This document shows positions 1 to 11,900 of a stretch of 64,000 bases of DNA, one piece after another. The position numbers and the translations under genes were made by a program. The stretch comes from Gongronella butleri. Taxonomy: Eukaryota; Mucoromycota; Mucoromycetes; Mucorales; Cunninghamellaceae. Positions within the stretch are counted from its first letter, which is position 1, and each line of letters starts with the position of its first letter. Location of the stretch: contig JAIWZP010000021.1 of the NCBI GenBank assembly GCA_025201375.1, positions 450,244 to 514,243 on the forward strand. Direction: 5' to 3'. The notes under the pieces are model-generated. The model worked only from the letters and a program-made list of their open reading frames with translations. It was not told the DNA's origin and made no database searches.

Positions 1-480
1 CGGCGGCACGCTGCTCTTCAATCCGAAAAAAAAAAGTAACGAAGGGGGGGTTTTTTTTTTCTTCTCTTACACTCTTGTCTTTTTTTTTCGTTTTCGTTTT
101 CTTTTTTTTTTTTTCCTTTTTTTTCTTCCCTCCCTCGCCCTTTTGTTCTTCTTTTTTCCTTCATGGACATCCACTTGATTGGCCTGGCCCCCGGGCAAGA
201 AAGTCCATTTTACAAGCTGTGTACCAAGTTCTAATTCACCTCCCCGGCCACATGTATGAGACACGCACCGCAAATCCCACTGGCATGGCGTTTTATTACT
301 CAATATCCATCGCCCAAGCCTTTCAGCTCATTATTTTGGCCCAAAAAGTGCGCCGCGGTAAGACAAACAATGAAAAATCTCACGCAAAGGCACATTTCTC
401 TTTCAAAAAAGAAAAAAAGAAAAAAAGATGTGCTAACGTGCTTTTTTTGTGTTTTTTTTTTTTGTATTATTATTTTTTAG
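1..480. other. T-rich non-coding or intronic sequence upstream of the Fanzor relic
   Basis: This stretch is dominated by long T tracts at about 50-140 and 440-480. It ends in a T-rich run and an AG at 479-480, a good 3' splice site directly before the first recognisable Fanzor-like exon. A GTAAG at about 358 could be a donor and the sequence before it could hold an earlier exon, but no reading frame there shows a pattern I recognise and the phase does not clearly join. The N-terminal part of the Fanzor gene is therefore either here in unrecognised form, lost, or off the left edge. Confidence 0.4.
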
Positions 481-1692
481 TTTGGATGCCATGCAGCGCT
501 CTGTTTTTATTGGCCACATTTTCGATGCTGCCGCACGCACAGACGGTGTCCAAGTCCATTTCGTTTTTACGCGGATCAAGGCAGCATCCTGGCCGCCGGC
601 GCTGCGCGAGGAAGACATTGACAACCTTGACGCTGTTGGACATTCCTGTGTGGGCATTGACGGCGGTCGGCGCACCATCGCGACGATGGCATATGAGGCG
701 CCTATTAACGAGGCGGGTGACGCGACAGGTCCGAGCGCGATTTGCCGGGTGAGCCTACAAGAATGGCAAGTCGTCGCTGGCGAACCAAGTCGAGCACGAG
801 TGTACCAGGGACGGCTGCGGGCCGCAGGGCGGGTGGACATTGACGTGCGGGAGCATCGCACGGCAATTCAAGAACAATTTGGCGAATATGTGGATCTCAG
901 ACTGGCCAACGAGACGATCGACAGCGCTTTCTTTGCCGACGACCATGCCGCCGCACGCTTCGAGGCACGTAAAGGCAAACAACGCGTCGTGGACCACTCG
1001 TGCAATGTGATCTTGACAGGTGGCCGCAAATATTCCGCAAGAGGCCGCCGAGACACAAAGCGGAATCGAAAGCAACGGCACTTCCGCACCATGCGCAAGC
1101 GCGCGCTCTGCGTGGCCGTCGCCCAGGACGCCAATGCGTCGACGCAAGCACACCACGACCACCTGGACACTGTGATCCAGGGCCTGGACGCCTATGTTCA
1201 ATTGCTGCAGACCATGGACCCCAACCCCACCGTCGCAAATATTCTCCAGCAAGCCCGCTGGCCGAAGCGAGCCGGTGCGCCAGCGATTGACTGAACATCA
1301 AGCCCAGGGCCACTGCATGGTGGTCCTCACCGACGAGTACTTGTCCAGCCAAGTAAGCATTGGATGAAGGCAAAAATCAATCCATTGCTCACCTTTTTGT
1401 TGCTTTTGCTTCTTTTTTATAGGACTGCAACTCGTGCACATCCCGTCTCGACAATTTCGGCAATGTCTTTGCCCTGAAACACTGCGTCGAAGAGGCCAAG
1501 GTGATGAATCGAGACGACAATGCGGCTTCATGCATCCTGCAGGTTGGACATCACCAAATGCAGCATGGCACCCGTCCATTGGCTCTTGGACGCCCCCCCC
1601 CCCACCTCGCCAATGATCATTTATATACCCAATGCAACCAGCAGATTCTGGTTTCCCGCCGAGTAGCGGGATTAATGCCTTTACAATGGTAA
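481..1692 (+). pseudogene. Fanzor-like (eukaryotic TnpB homologue) RuvC nuclease, degraded
   Basis: Not a standard fungal gene; the pattern matches Fanzor, the eukaryotic relative of TnpB RNA-guided nucleases carried by transposable elements. In frame 2 the block begins after an AG at 480. It shows a TDGVQVHFVF segment (about 540-570) and a RuvC-I-like GIDGGRRTIATM at about 652-690 with the Asp present. A basic stretch rich in Arg and Lys follows (about 1040-1110), like the family's arginine-rich segment. The frame stops at 1292-1294, but a +1 frame resumes with SEPVRQRL and then LTDEYLSSQ. A 70-bp intron (1353-1422) follows. The next exon has a CNSC zinc-ribbon half and NRDDNAASCIL, the RuvC-III motif with its Asp. 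The second ribbon pair has only one Cys. The stretch between basic region and DEY motif is only about 75 residues and lacks a convincing RuvC-II Glu block, so I infer an internal deletion. The end is uncertain; a run of 11 C at about 1591-1601 may add another frame break. Confidence 0.62.
1353..1422 (+). other. Intron inside the Fanzor-like gene
   Basis: Starts GTAAGC and ends in a T-rich tract plus TATAG. Removing it joins DEYLSSQ to DCNSC in phase 0, which rebuilds the DEY...CxxC order of the family. This supports a spliced eukaryotic gene rather than bacterial contamination. Confidence 0.65.
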
Positions 1693-2389
1693 GTGACAAA
1701 AAAAAAAAAAAGCGAAAAACCAAGAACAGAACGTGGAAGATTGGCATGATCAACGTACTCACTCTCATTTCTATTTCCTCCCCATTGGCTCAATTTATTT
1801 CTTTCTTGGCTCAATTTCTTTCTTTTCAACTCAATTTTTTTCTCTTGACTCAAATTTAGTAACAAAACAGTACCAGGAACCTTCAACAAGGCGTTTGCAG
1901 CAAGATCTATCACGGATTGGCTGCGCAGCACCTTTTTCGACGCGCCATCGCTTCCAGGAAGCCGATCCAGTGGTAATAGCTGCATCAAAAGCGCATCAGC
2001 GTCACTGGCGTTCTGTTCAGTCGACATGTCTGGAGGTCACGGAGCCAAGAATCAAGAAATTAAAAAAAAAAACAGCAAGAGAAAGTACAGGAACAGAAAG
2101 AGGAAGAGGAAACGCGCAAAATAAAAAGGTGACCCTTGAATTTTATCTGACAAAGAGCGGCGCCTCAACCACAGCAAAAAAAATAAAAAAAAAAGCACGA
2201 GCCATGATTTCCCGCCAAAAATAGCCATCCCATTGCAACCTCAAATAAGGAGGAGCCCCCTACGACAGCGTACAATAGAATACAATACAATATCATGGAG
2301 ATTCAAAAAAAGAGAGCAAAATAATATAATAGAGAGGGTGAATTCTAAGAAAGCTTGCAAATACATAAAAAAAACAACGAAAAGAGAGC
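1693..2389. other. Intergenic, A/T-rich; possible tail of the Fanzor gene
   Basis: A GTAAGTG at about 1689 and a TTTAG at about 1855-1859 could frame another intron. Beyond it a frame runs through a Ser-rich then Lys/Arg-rich stretch to a TAA near 2121-2123. The joining phase creates a stop, so I do not call it coding. The rest is A-rich 3' sequence shared with the convergent lipase gene that ends at 2390. Confidence 0.35.
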
Positions 2390-5300
2390 TCATGATGTCT
2401 CATAGGCGGTCTCTTGGCCAAAGTAGCCTCGGCATAGGTTGCGGATGGCGCGTTCGTAAAAGAGTGGCATGTGATCGACGAGCATGGAGCGCGAAAAGTT
2501 GATTTCCGAGAACCTGGACTGGATGTCGTCGACGAGGGTGAGTGTTGTCATGTGTGCCTTGCGGTGCTTGACCTGGCGCGATGCCGAGTTTGCGGTGTGG
2601 GATTGCGAGTAATGGACGGGATCTTTGACGAGCTGGGGCACGGATTCGACGTGATAGACGGTCATTGGCGGGTACAGCTTGGCGGAGCGCATGTCTGCGC
2701 GCATGGTCTTGATGGTTGCCCAGAACCATTGGTCGTCATCGATGTCCTCGGTGTGAATTCCTGGGTCATTGTCGCCGTTTTTCGCATCATTTTCGCCATT
2801 GTTGGCGTCAGGGGCGGATTTGTTGGGTGACGATGCGTGGCGATTGTAGCGTGCGATGATGCGGCTGATGATGGACTCTGCGGTGTGGCTTTCATGGTGC
2901 AGACTGGTGGCAATGTTCTTGAGATCCTTGACAATGCCCCAGCTGAGGCACGAGACAATGTCGTAGCCGTGAACAACGCTTGTGACCAGGCCCTGGCCGC
3001 AATATTCGGACAATTCGAGCGACATGGCACAGGGGGGGCCATAGACGTAGCAATGGACGGGGCGGCCGGCGGGCAATCCACTTGTGCGAGAAGTGACAAA
3101 GGGAACAGGGTCATGCCTCAATGCCGATGAGATGGCGGTGGACTCGCGCTCGAGGAATCGATGCCTTTCGACACTCCACAAGACACTCAGCAGACTGACG
3201 ACCCCACCTCCAAGGCTGTGGCCACATAAAACAAGGCCGTAATCGGGGAATTGCTCGAGTCCGTCGCGCACAACCTGGTATACCTTGCCCTTTTCCTTGG
3301 CCAGCAATTGCGCAGCATCGAGCATGCCGTCGTGCGCCTGGAAATGGCGATTTGGGTCGCTGGGCAGGGTGAAATCGCGGTAAGTAAAGGACAAATCAGT
3401 CAACACGTCACTCAGGCCGAATGTGCCGCGACAGGTGAGCACAATGGACTTTGTGTGGTGGTCGACGGTGACGTAATGGACCAAAGTGTGGATGGACGGC
3501 CGGTTCATTGTCAAAATCGAGTGGCGATCGGTGTAACTCGACAGTAAAATGTCCTGGACCATGACGCCTGTGTGATGAGCGAATGCGTGGTGATTCGGGT
3601 GGTGGTGATGCGAATTGGGCAGCACCGACGGCATGTCGCCAATGCCAAAGACGCGCATAAACGATTCGCCATACGCGGCGCTCGCATACCTCATGAAATG
3701 GCCAATGTTGCTAATAATATGCTGTCGCGGGAAATTCGTGGGCGCAGGCTCGTGCTCGAGCGACCTTGGCGCCGATGACCGGATCACGGGCATGGAACGG
3801 ATGAATCGGATGCGGCGTGGCTTCTCTGTCGTACTAGACGAAGCACCTGTTTGCGGCGTTTGCGGCTTTTTCTTCTTTTTGGTCGCTTCGGTCATTGGCA
3901 ATGGCTTTTTTGAGCGGTGACGCGACGACGACGTGGATGCAGCCGCCGAGGAAGACGAAGAAGCGGACGATGCATGTGAGCGCTGTCGTGACGAGGCATT
4001 GGACGAATTGGACGCGGGTATCAGAGGTGGTGTCGACGAGGTTGTGGGTGTTGGCGGCGGCGACGAAGCAGATGCCGTGGTATACGTGGTAGTCATGGTT
4101 GTTCGTGAGATGGAGGCCATGCTTGTGATGGAATTGGACCGTTGTAGGTGGTGCTGTTGCTGAGACGACGACGAAGATGGAGTCAATTGGGTCATCATGG
4201 AAGAAAAACCGCCGCCGCCGCCGCTGCTACTACCCGATGAATTGCGACGCGAATTTCCTTGGTTGGCCATTGATTTCTTTTTTTTCAGAGTGAGTGGCGC
4301 CCCCGATGAGATGGAGTTGCTCTTTTGGCGAATGGCGTCCATGGTGATTCCCCAGCGACTCTTTTGCTTGCGGATGGGTGGCGGTGGGTGGTCATAATGG
4401 TGGTATGGGTGCTGATGTTGTGTTTCTTCATCGTGATTGCCATCATCGTCATCGCCATGATGACTGTTGACGAGCGACGCCGTCGATTGAAGTGTCGTTG
4501 ACGTGCTTGTCATGATACGCGTCGGAGGACGCGGTAGCGCGTCATCATGCGCGCCTTCGGACGTTTCCCACGCATACGACTCTTTGCGTTCCATCTTTTT
4601 ACGCGACAATTTCTTGGACACGGCGCTCAAAAGCACATTGGGCCGCGAAGATGCCGTGGATGACGCGGATGACGCCGACGACCCTTGTTTTGGTTGCCTT
4701 GCGTGGATCACCGCGTCCGAATCGGCCACGGCCGCGTCACCCTCGTATTTTTGAAGCGCGAATTTGTTCCAGACGCCAGGCACATTCTCGAGAGGCTTGT
4801 CATTGGTGTCGTCGTCTGTCGATTCTTCTTTGGAAGCAACGGCGGCCATGGCGGGCAAAGCCGGATACAAGGATGTATCCTTTGGCGGGGGCAATGGCGC
4901 GTCGGCATTGGCGGGCGGATCGACAAAGGCAATGAACGATTCATTGTCGAGCTCATTGGATTGAAGAGTGATGTATTTTGTCCTTGTGGGCAGATCGGGG
5001 CGCGATGGATCGACGGGGCGGATCCGCGTGGTCTTTGTCGTGGTGCGCTCGGTGGTTGTCATGATTTCGTACATTTGGTACGAGGCGTCGTCGCCGTCGC
5101 CATCGGTTTGCGCGTAGAAAAGTACCGGCTCGTCATCATTGGTGGCGGCTGTCGTGCCCGTGGACGACAAGATTTCCTGCAATTGCTGCAAAACAAGGCT
5201 TTGATTCTCGCTTTCGCCAACGGACGTCTTGATGGCAATGGCATCGCTTGGTGGACGAGGCGCATGGTGTTGCTGTTCTTCGTATTGGATCAATGCCTGC

Positions 5301-6168
5301 TGATTGGTCTCTTCTTCAATGACAAGCCCTTGCCAGAGGACAATGGATTGCATTTGCTTTATCCGCTGGTGATGTGTGACGGCTTGGAGAAGAGCAAACG
5401 TCGTGAGCGCCTTGGTCAGCCCAGACAGCATGGCAACACGCCCCATTTGCGCCATCTGAAAGTCGGGATCATGCATCAATTCGCGGTGTACAAGCGTGAT
5501 GATCGATGCAATGGCGCGTGACGTGTCGGTGGCGCCAAAAATCCCGTCAACCAACCGTACAGATTCTTCACACGCCTAGCAAAAACCAAGAAAATGCAAG
5601 AAAATAATCAGAAAATGCCATTAAATAAAAAAAAAGAGCCGATGAAATTGATCACGTTTACCTTGATACCCGTTTTGATCGTTTTCGACGTGAATTGCAG
5701 GCCAGCAAGGGCAAACAGCTCGGCAAGCGTAAAAGTGCTTTCGACGACGGTGACGCCCATGCTGGTATACTTGTCAATGAGCTGCAAAAGGCCACTATCA
5801 TCGATAAAACAATAAAAAAGCGAGTCAACAAGGCTGAAACGTAAAAAAAAAAAAGTTGGGGTGTTTTACCTTTCGCCTACCAAGGCAGCTTCGTCTTCGT
5901 CTGGCTGGCCCGAGTGTATACGTTTTGCAGTGGACAAGGCATTGGTGAGCGCGTTTCTTCCGAAACCGAGCGATACAGACGTGCCGTACTTTGCACCTTC
6001 AAAGAGAGCGTCGACAACAAGCGCTGAGCACCGCAACGAAACACGTGTCGCCAGTGACGCACTGCTGATCAGGCCGGCGATATTCTCGGGGAGCAGCGTG
6101 GGCGACGCCTGGTAAAGCGTGCTTTTTTGGCATGCTGTGGTGGTGACTTGTGAGGAGGACAGGGTCAT
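2390..6168 (-). CDS. sn-1-specific diacylglycerol lipase-like protein (class 3 lipase)
   Basis: Predicted to hydrolyse diacylglycerol or related lipids at membranes. Three exons read on the minus strand: 6168-5870, 5794-5662 and 5575-2390, joining in phase to about 1205 residues. The N-terminal exons (LPENIAGLISSA, then TSMGVTVVESTFTLAELFAL) match the conserved head of fungal DAG-lipase-like proteins. The middle, about residues 300-780, is very low complexity: Ser, Thr, Pro, Gln/His and Gly runs plus basic patches, probably disordered and phosphorylated. The alpha/beta-hydrolase domain is C-terminal, with nucleophile elbow GHSLGG (Ser about 931) and a conserved YGPPCAMS and HGYDIVS region that should carry the catalytic Asp. 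Start chosen at MTLSSS because upstream codons are T-rich leader. Length fits fungal members, which are longer than many class 3 lipases. It converges on the Fanzor relic. The family is clear; the precise substrate is inferred. Confidence 0.85.
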
Positions 6169-8977
6169 TGGCGAGCGAAAAGGCAGTGCAACGGGGTCAT
6201 GGACACGCAAAAGCAACGAAAAAAGAAAAAGAAAAAGAAAAAAAGAGCAAGAGAAAAAGAGAGAGTTGGGGAAAAGGGGCAAAATGCGGCGTCTGGAGAT
6301 CCCATTTATGCCTCTTTTATTTTTTTTTGTGAGGGCCCTGATCCTTCCCCCACATCGCCTTTTTGGCCCCCAATTTCTTTGTTTCATCCCCCCTTTTTTT
6401 CATTTCGAAACGCAATTGGGCATGGTCTAAACAATGGATTGCCTTAAAACACCAAGAAGGGGCCCATGCTGCCATGACAAATGAAATTAGATCGAGAATT
6501 TTTTTCTCTTCTGGATTTTTTTCATGTCTATTTCCACATGGCTGGGCGTGTGTATGTCCAGCTAATTTGGCATGTGAAGGTCAATACGTGAAAAAAAGGG
6601 CGTAATAATTATTTGCGCCCCCGATGCATGCCCAGATCCTTGTCCATCCACTCACAGCGCGTCGCCCGGCCAAAAATAGTCGCCCCCTCTCCCCATCGAC
6701 CACACTAAAGGGTCATGGGCCCCCACCGCCACATTCGCACCCCCAAGAAGGGGGCGCATGGCCGCTGAGCAAAAAGTCAACAGCCTTGTGAGCTGCAATA
6801 GCTCAATGTTCTCTCTTTTTTCCACTTTTTGTGTCGTTTTTGTGATCATGCATCCCAAGAATGTTTAATGTGTCATGATCTCGTTGTGTCACCCAGGACG
6901 AATTCAGTGGCCCACAACGTGTCATGCCCAAAAATGTCGCAGGACCGGTCTTTTTGCAGTGTCACGAGGCCAATGCCAAATGGCATTTTTCCTCTGTGGT
7001 GCCCTTTTGATCATGTTGTTGCCGTTTGCCGAGGGCTAACCTGGGCCACCTTGATCTGATGCCATGCCAGCCCGTAAAATGCATCCAGGCGACCAAGCCA
7101 ATAGCACAAGCACATTCAATTCGCGTGATTCATGTTAAAAAACAAGTGATCCTGCCATGTATTCAACAGGCAAGCGTGAACCAAAAAGCGCCTCTTATCA
7201 TACTTTATTTCTTTGGGGCGACCCTCAAAACAGGCAAAGCGAAGCTACAAAGGGGCCATTTTGCTCTCTTTCATGCTTTTTTTTACATTTGAATCTTGCC
7301 CAATCGAGGCACACCGCACAGTGCATCGTGCAGCACAGCAGTTGGCCTGCCATGCCCACTCCCCCATTCAATTGCGCATCATTCTCTACTCTCAGAGAGG
7401 AGGCAAAACGAAGACAAAAGTGCCCGTTTTTCTCTTTTTCATCCCATTTTTCTTTTTGCCATGCTTTTTAGAATCGCGTCTTGTGAAATGGAGACATAGC
7501 ATCGTGTCGTGTCTGCCAAGACTGAAAAGCACAAAGCACGGTAGGGACAATTCCCCCGCCCAGTTGCGAAAAGTGCTCAAAATGAGAACGAAAAGTGGAC
7601 ATTTTTCTTTTTTTCATGCCTTTCAGAACCGCATTTTGTCAAATCGAGGCACAGCATCGTGTCTACCAACACTGAAAAAAAAAGCAGTGGCATTTCCCCC
7701 ACTGAATTGCGAAATGTGCTCTCGAACAGGGCTAAAAAGAGGGAAAAAGAGGACACAGAGTGCCCAGTTTTCTTTTTTTCATGCTTTTTATGATAGAATT
7801 GCATCTTGTCAAATCGAGACACGAAAACAGCGAGTCCGCCAACATGAAAAAAAATGGAACTAGATAGGGACATGTCCACCGATCTATGGCCAAGTCTGCT
7901 CTTTAAAAATGCGAAGGAAGCCTCGATTGCATGAGACACGGCATAAAGTGGCAATGTCGTGTGGCACAGCCAAGATAGTGGTGTTCCGGCGGCGGTGGCA
8001 CAGAAAACAGGGAGGGATCGCGCTCAGATCGTGTCAATCCGCAGCGCGTATCGTCACAGATGTACCATCTGATAAACAAAATAAACAAGGCCAACACGAC
8101 AATTGGGGGGGAATTGACCGATTCAAAAGAGAATCAAGGGGCATGGGGCCGCGTGAAACAAAGAAGCGACTTTCCCCGCGACAAGACTAAATCTGATAAC
8201 GCCATGCGCCTCGCCATTGGCTCCACGCTAATGGAAGCTTGGGTCGCATGGAACACCGCTTTTCCGTCCAGCCGACTTGCAGCATCCGAATAAAAAAAAA
8301 AAAAAGAAATGAGAAAAAAAAGAAAAAAAAGCGGCACTTTTGATCATGTCATTGCTTCCTCCTGTTGTCTAGTCCATTGCGTGCGATTAGCAAGCTCAAG
8401 AACGAGCAATAAGCAATAAGCACCAGCATCCATGGCGAGGAGGGCCGGGCCAATGGGAGCAACAAGCAGATCAATCAGGGGGCCGATTGCCATTCCGACA
8501 TGTTTTTTTATCAGATTTTTTTTGTTTTACTCGGGTTTCCTCGTGGCCCCCCCTTCTCAAACTAACCTGACTCATGATCCATGGTGCTAATAATCTCCAT
8601 GGCACATTTATCCTTATTCTTTTCGAGGCGCCAATGAACAATTGCAAGCCCATCGGCAAGGAATCTGGGGCGCGTTCCTTTTTTTTTTTTTATCTCTCTT
8701 TTAGTTTGTTGGTGACCAGCTTGCCCATTGATGCTTGGGGGACATGTTGCGATGGTGCCAGTCCTAAAATTTCAGCCAGTCATGTGTGTTCTTGGCTTGT
8801 AGAACCGGCAGAATGGGGGTACAAGGGAGGATTTAGATTTATCAGATGGAAAAAATCCATCTCCGCTGATAAAAAAATCAAAAGGAAGAGGGACCCCCAA
8901 TCATCCTTTTTTTTTTTGTTTCTCTTTCTCCCTTTTTTCCTTTATTTTTTTTCTCTCATTGCATTGCGCCAAAAAAG
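6169..8977. other. Long intergenic region between divergent lipase and PPR genes
   Basis: About 2.8 kb with no gene I can support. It holds the two divergent promoters, T- or A-rich runs flanking each start codon, a small G/C inverted motif near 6740-6755, and the ~170-bp tandem repeat listed separately. Open frames here are low complexity and follow the repeat rather than any protein pattern. Confidence 0.6.
7256..7860. repeat. Degenerate tandem repeat, period about 166-175 bp
   Basis: Four diverged units start at about 7256, 7422, 7597 and 7762. Each has a T-rich block ending in TTTCATGC or similar, then AGAATCGCATCTTGTCAAAT-like sequence, ATCGAGACACAGCATCGTGT-like sequence, and a C-rich block before AATTGCGAA. 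The last unit is truncated. Not protein coding: the frame and T-run lengths change between units. Confidence 0.7.
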
Positions 8978-11900
8978 ATGAAGATCAAGACCGCTTCCGA
9001 ACTTTTGGCTACGCGCACGCTCGGGTCGTTCCACCAGAGCAAGCTATCATCGCCACAGCCTGTTACGGTCTTGCCGCAAAAGCCCCAGCGCCAGACGGCT
9101 GCCCAGCGCCGCCAGGCCCTGCTCGCCAACAAGACCATCCTTGCAAAGAACACCAGCAAGGCGGAAAAGGTTGAAAAAGCGGAAAAGATCGAAGCGACCA
9201 CGGCCAAGCCAGTCAATGCTTCGCCACAGACGGAGGAGCAGCCCACGCCATCTGTTCCTGTCGTGGCCCCCGAGCCAAAGGCTGCCACGGCGCCTCCCAG
9301 CCCGTCGTCACCCAAGATTGATATCGCCGTGGTCATGACGCCATTGACGCCGCCCGAGTCGCCCAGCCCCGTGGATGCCACGCCGGCCATGGAGGCCAAT
9401 GCGCGCCTGCTCACTGCTAAAAAGACGGGCAATCTCAAGACCGTGCTGCTTGAATTCGCTTCCATCAAAAAGCAAGGCCTCGCCATCAATCATCATACGT
9501 ACAATCTCGTCTTGGAGGCCTATTCGACCCTCCGTCGTGAAGGCTCGCCACTCACTTGCATGTTGCGAGGTAAAAACGAGAAAAAAAAAGAAACAAAAAC
9601 CAATGAAAGAAACAACAAAAAAAAAAGAAGAGGAAAAAAACCAATGAAAGAAAAAAAAAAGGAATCTTTGCTCAACAACTCTTTTTTTTTCACCCAGTGT
9701 ATGAAGAAATGAAGCAGATGAACGTGTCGCCGAGCAGCTTTACGTATGCGCTGTTAATTCGCACGCTGTGCCGTCGCGATGTCGAGGTGCAAAAGACGGT
9801 GGCGATGCTCCGTCGTCAATCTGCGCGCACTGGGCACATTCTCAAGGACATTGATGTGCTGGAGCTCGAGGGCAACCTTGGCAAGGCGATGGAATTGTTT
9901 GCAAAGGCGATGGAGGCCGGACACACGCAGGTGTTTGAGGTTGATTTGTACAATCAGCTTTTGCGCGTGTTGTCGCATTATGGCGACACGGGCAATGCGG
10001 TGCTTGTCTTTGGGCAATTGACGGCGTCGGCACACGCAACGGCCAATGCCGCGACGTTTGCAGCCCTGATCAATTTGTTTGGGCGTGCCGGCGATATCCA
10101 AGCGGCGCGACGCCATTTTGCCATGTACCAAGAACGCAAGGCAACGATGGGCGCGCACGACGCGTCGTACGTGTACAATGCGCTTGTGGACAGCCATCTC
10201 AAGTGCGGACTTTTGGACGGTGCGATCCGCGTGATTGAAGAGGACATGGTGCACGACGATATCAAATTGACGATTATTCCGTACAATTCCATCATTCGCC
10301 ACTACTGCACGGTGCTCCATCTAGAAAAGGCACACACCGTCGTTAACCAACTGCTTCAAGACCCTGAGCGTCTGCCGCAGCCCGATGCAAGCACCTATGG
10401 CCCGATTCTTGCCGCCTATTGCCACGTTCAAGACCTAAATGGTGCGCGTGCCGTTTATGCCGACCTGGTCAAGCTCGATATTGGCAAATCGTACGGCAAC
10501 CTTGCCAATTATGCTCTGCTTTGTCTTTCCAAGGACGATGGCGCCAGTGCTCTGGCCGTCGTCGAGGATATGCGCCGCGCGCGCCTTGAGCCTGATCCCG
10601 TGCTTGCATGCCGCATCATCGATTTCTTCTCGGAACGCCAGCAAGTCGAAAAGGCCATGGATGCCATTTATGCAATTCTCGGTGTTCTTTCGCCGCGCAC
10701 CCTTGTCAAGGGCCAGCGCCAGCTCTTGGATGCCACGTTGCGCCTCATCAACTCGCTCACGCACCTGGCTCCAATGATCCAGGCCGTCCAAGTGGCGTCG
10801 CCCCTCTGGTCCGGTGCCAAGCTGCCGTTGCCCATGGCCCTGGCTCTCGTCGATCACTTGCTCAAGCATCACAAGGCCAATTCGCTCGATGCTATGCTCA
10901 ATGACGAAATCGACGCGTCACTCAACAAGTTCACGCTCCTGTTTGATGCTGTCATGATGGCCCAGCTGCCTGTCGACACGACCTTGTCCCTGTGCCTTGC
11001 CTTGCTTCAATCCATGCGCTCGCACGACCTGGTCATGCCGTTTTACATGGTGTCTCGCATCAATGGCTACTGGCAAAAGTCTGGCCACGTCAACGCCGAG
11101 GCTGCATGGCGCTCTGCGCTGGATCCCGCAACCAGCAGCAGCAACGACGACGACAAAAGTCTTGAAAATGCCATGCAAAAAGACGACGATGCTTGTCAAA
11201 AGGGCACAAACGAACAACATATGCAAAAGGAGGCCGCCGAAATCGATGAAAACGACGCCCTGACGACCGTGTCGCGTGCGGCGCCTGCTGTGGCTAGTCC
11301 GGCTGTGCCAGAAGATCCTGTTTTTGCTGCATTGGTGCACACGACATTGTCGCAACAAATGTTGGACGCGGCCATGCAAGGCGAGATGCAAACGGCTCTT
11401 TTGCACCTGTCTGCGCTGGTCAATTCCGGCGACGGCGACCAATTGCCTCTGCCCGAGGCTGCGCGCGATGCGATTGCACATGTTGGCAAGCAAGGCGACA
11501 TCAAGGTGGCCGTTTCCATGTTTGAGCAGTGCATTTCGGCATACGAAGGTTACCAAGCCAAGCACGGGCAAACCAAGATGTCGCAACATGCCGTTTATGA
11601 CGTGACCAACAGCATGCTCATTGGGTACGCGCAGATGGGCGACATGCAGATGGCCAAGGTATATTACGATCGCATCAAGGCCATGGGGCTCTATCCGGAC
11701 GGCAATGGCTACGCCAGTCTTTTGCTTGGGAGCGCAAAGTGCGCGACGGACGAGGCATCGGATGCATTGACCATTTACGATGAAGCCAAGCGCCATCATG
11801 TCAAGCCCACGACGTTTTTCTACAATGTGGTGATTTCCAAGCTGGCCAAGGCGCGCAAGTTGGAGCCCGCGTTGCAATTGTTTGACGAGATGCGCCATTT

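Noticed and set aside
481..1692. Bacterial contamination carrying TnpB
   Set aside because: The presence of a phase-0 GT-AG intron between the DEY and zinc-ribbon motifs and continuity with fungal flanks argue for a eukaryotic copy.
7213..7863. Open frame of ~216 codons on the plus strand
   Set aside because: It spans the ~170-bp tandem repeat, is dominated by Phe/Ser from T-rich blocks, and the units do not keep a common frame.
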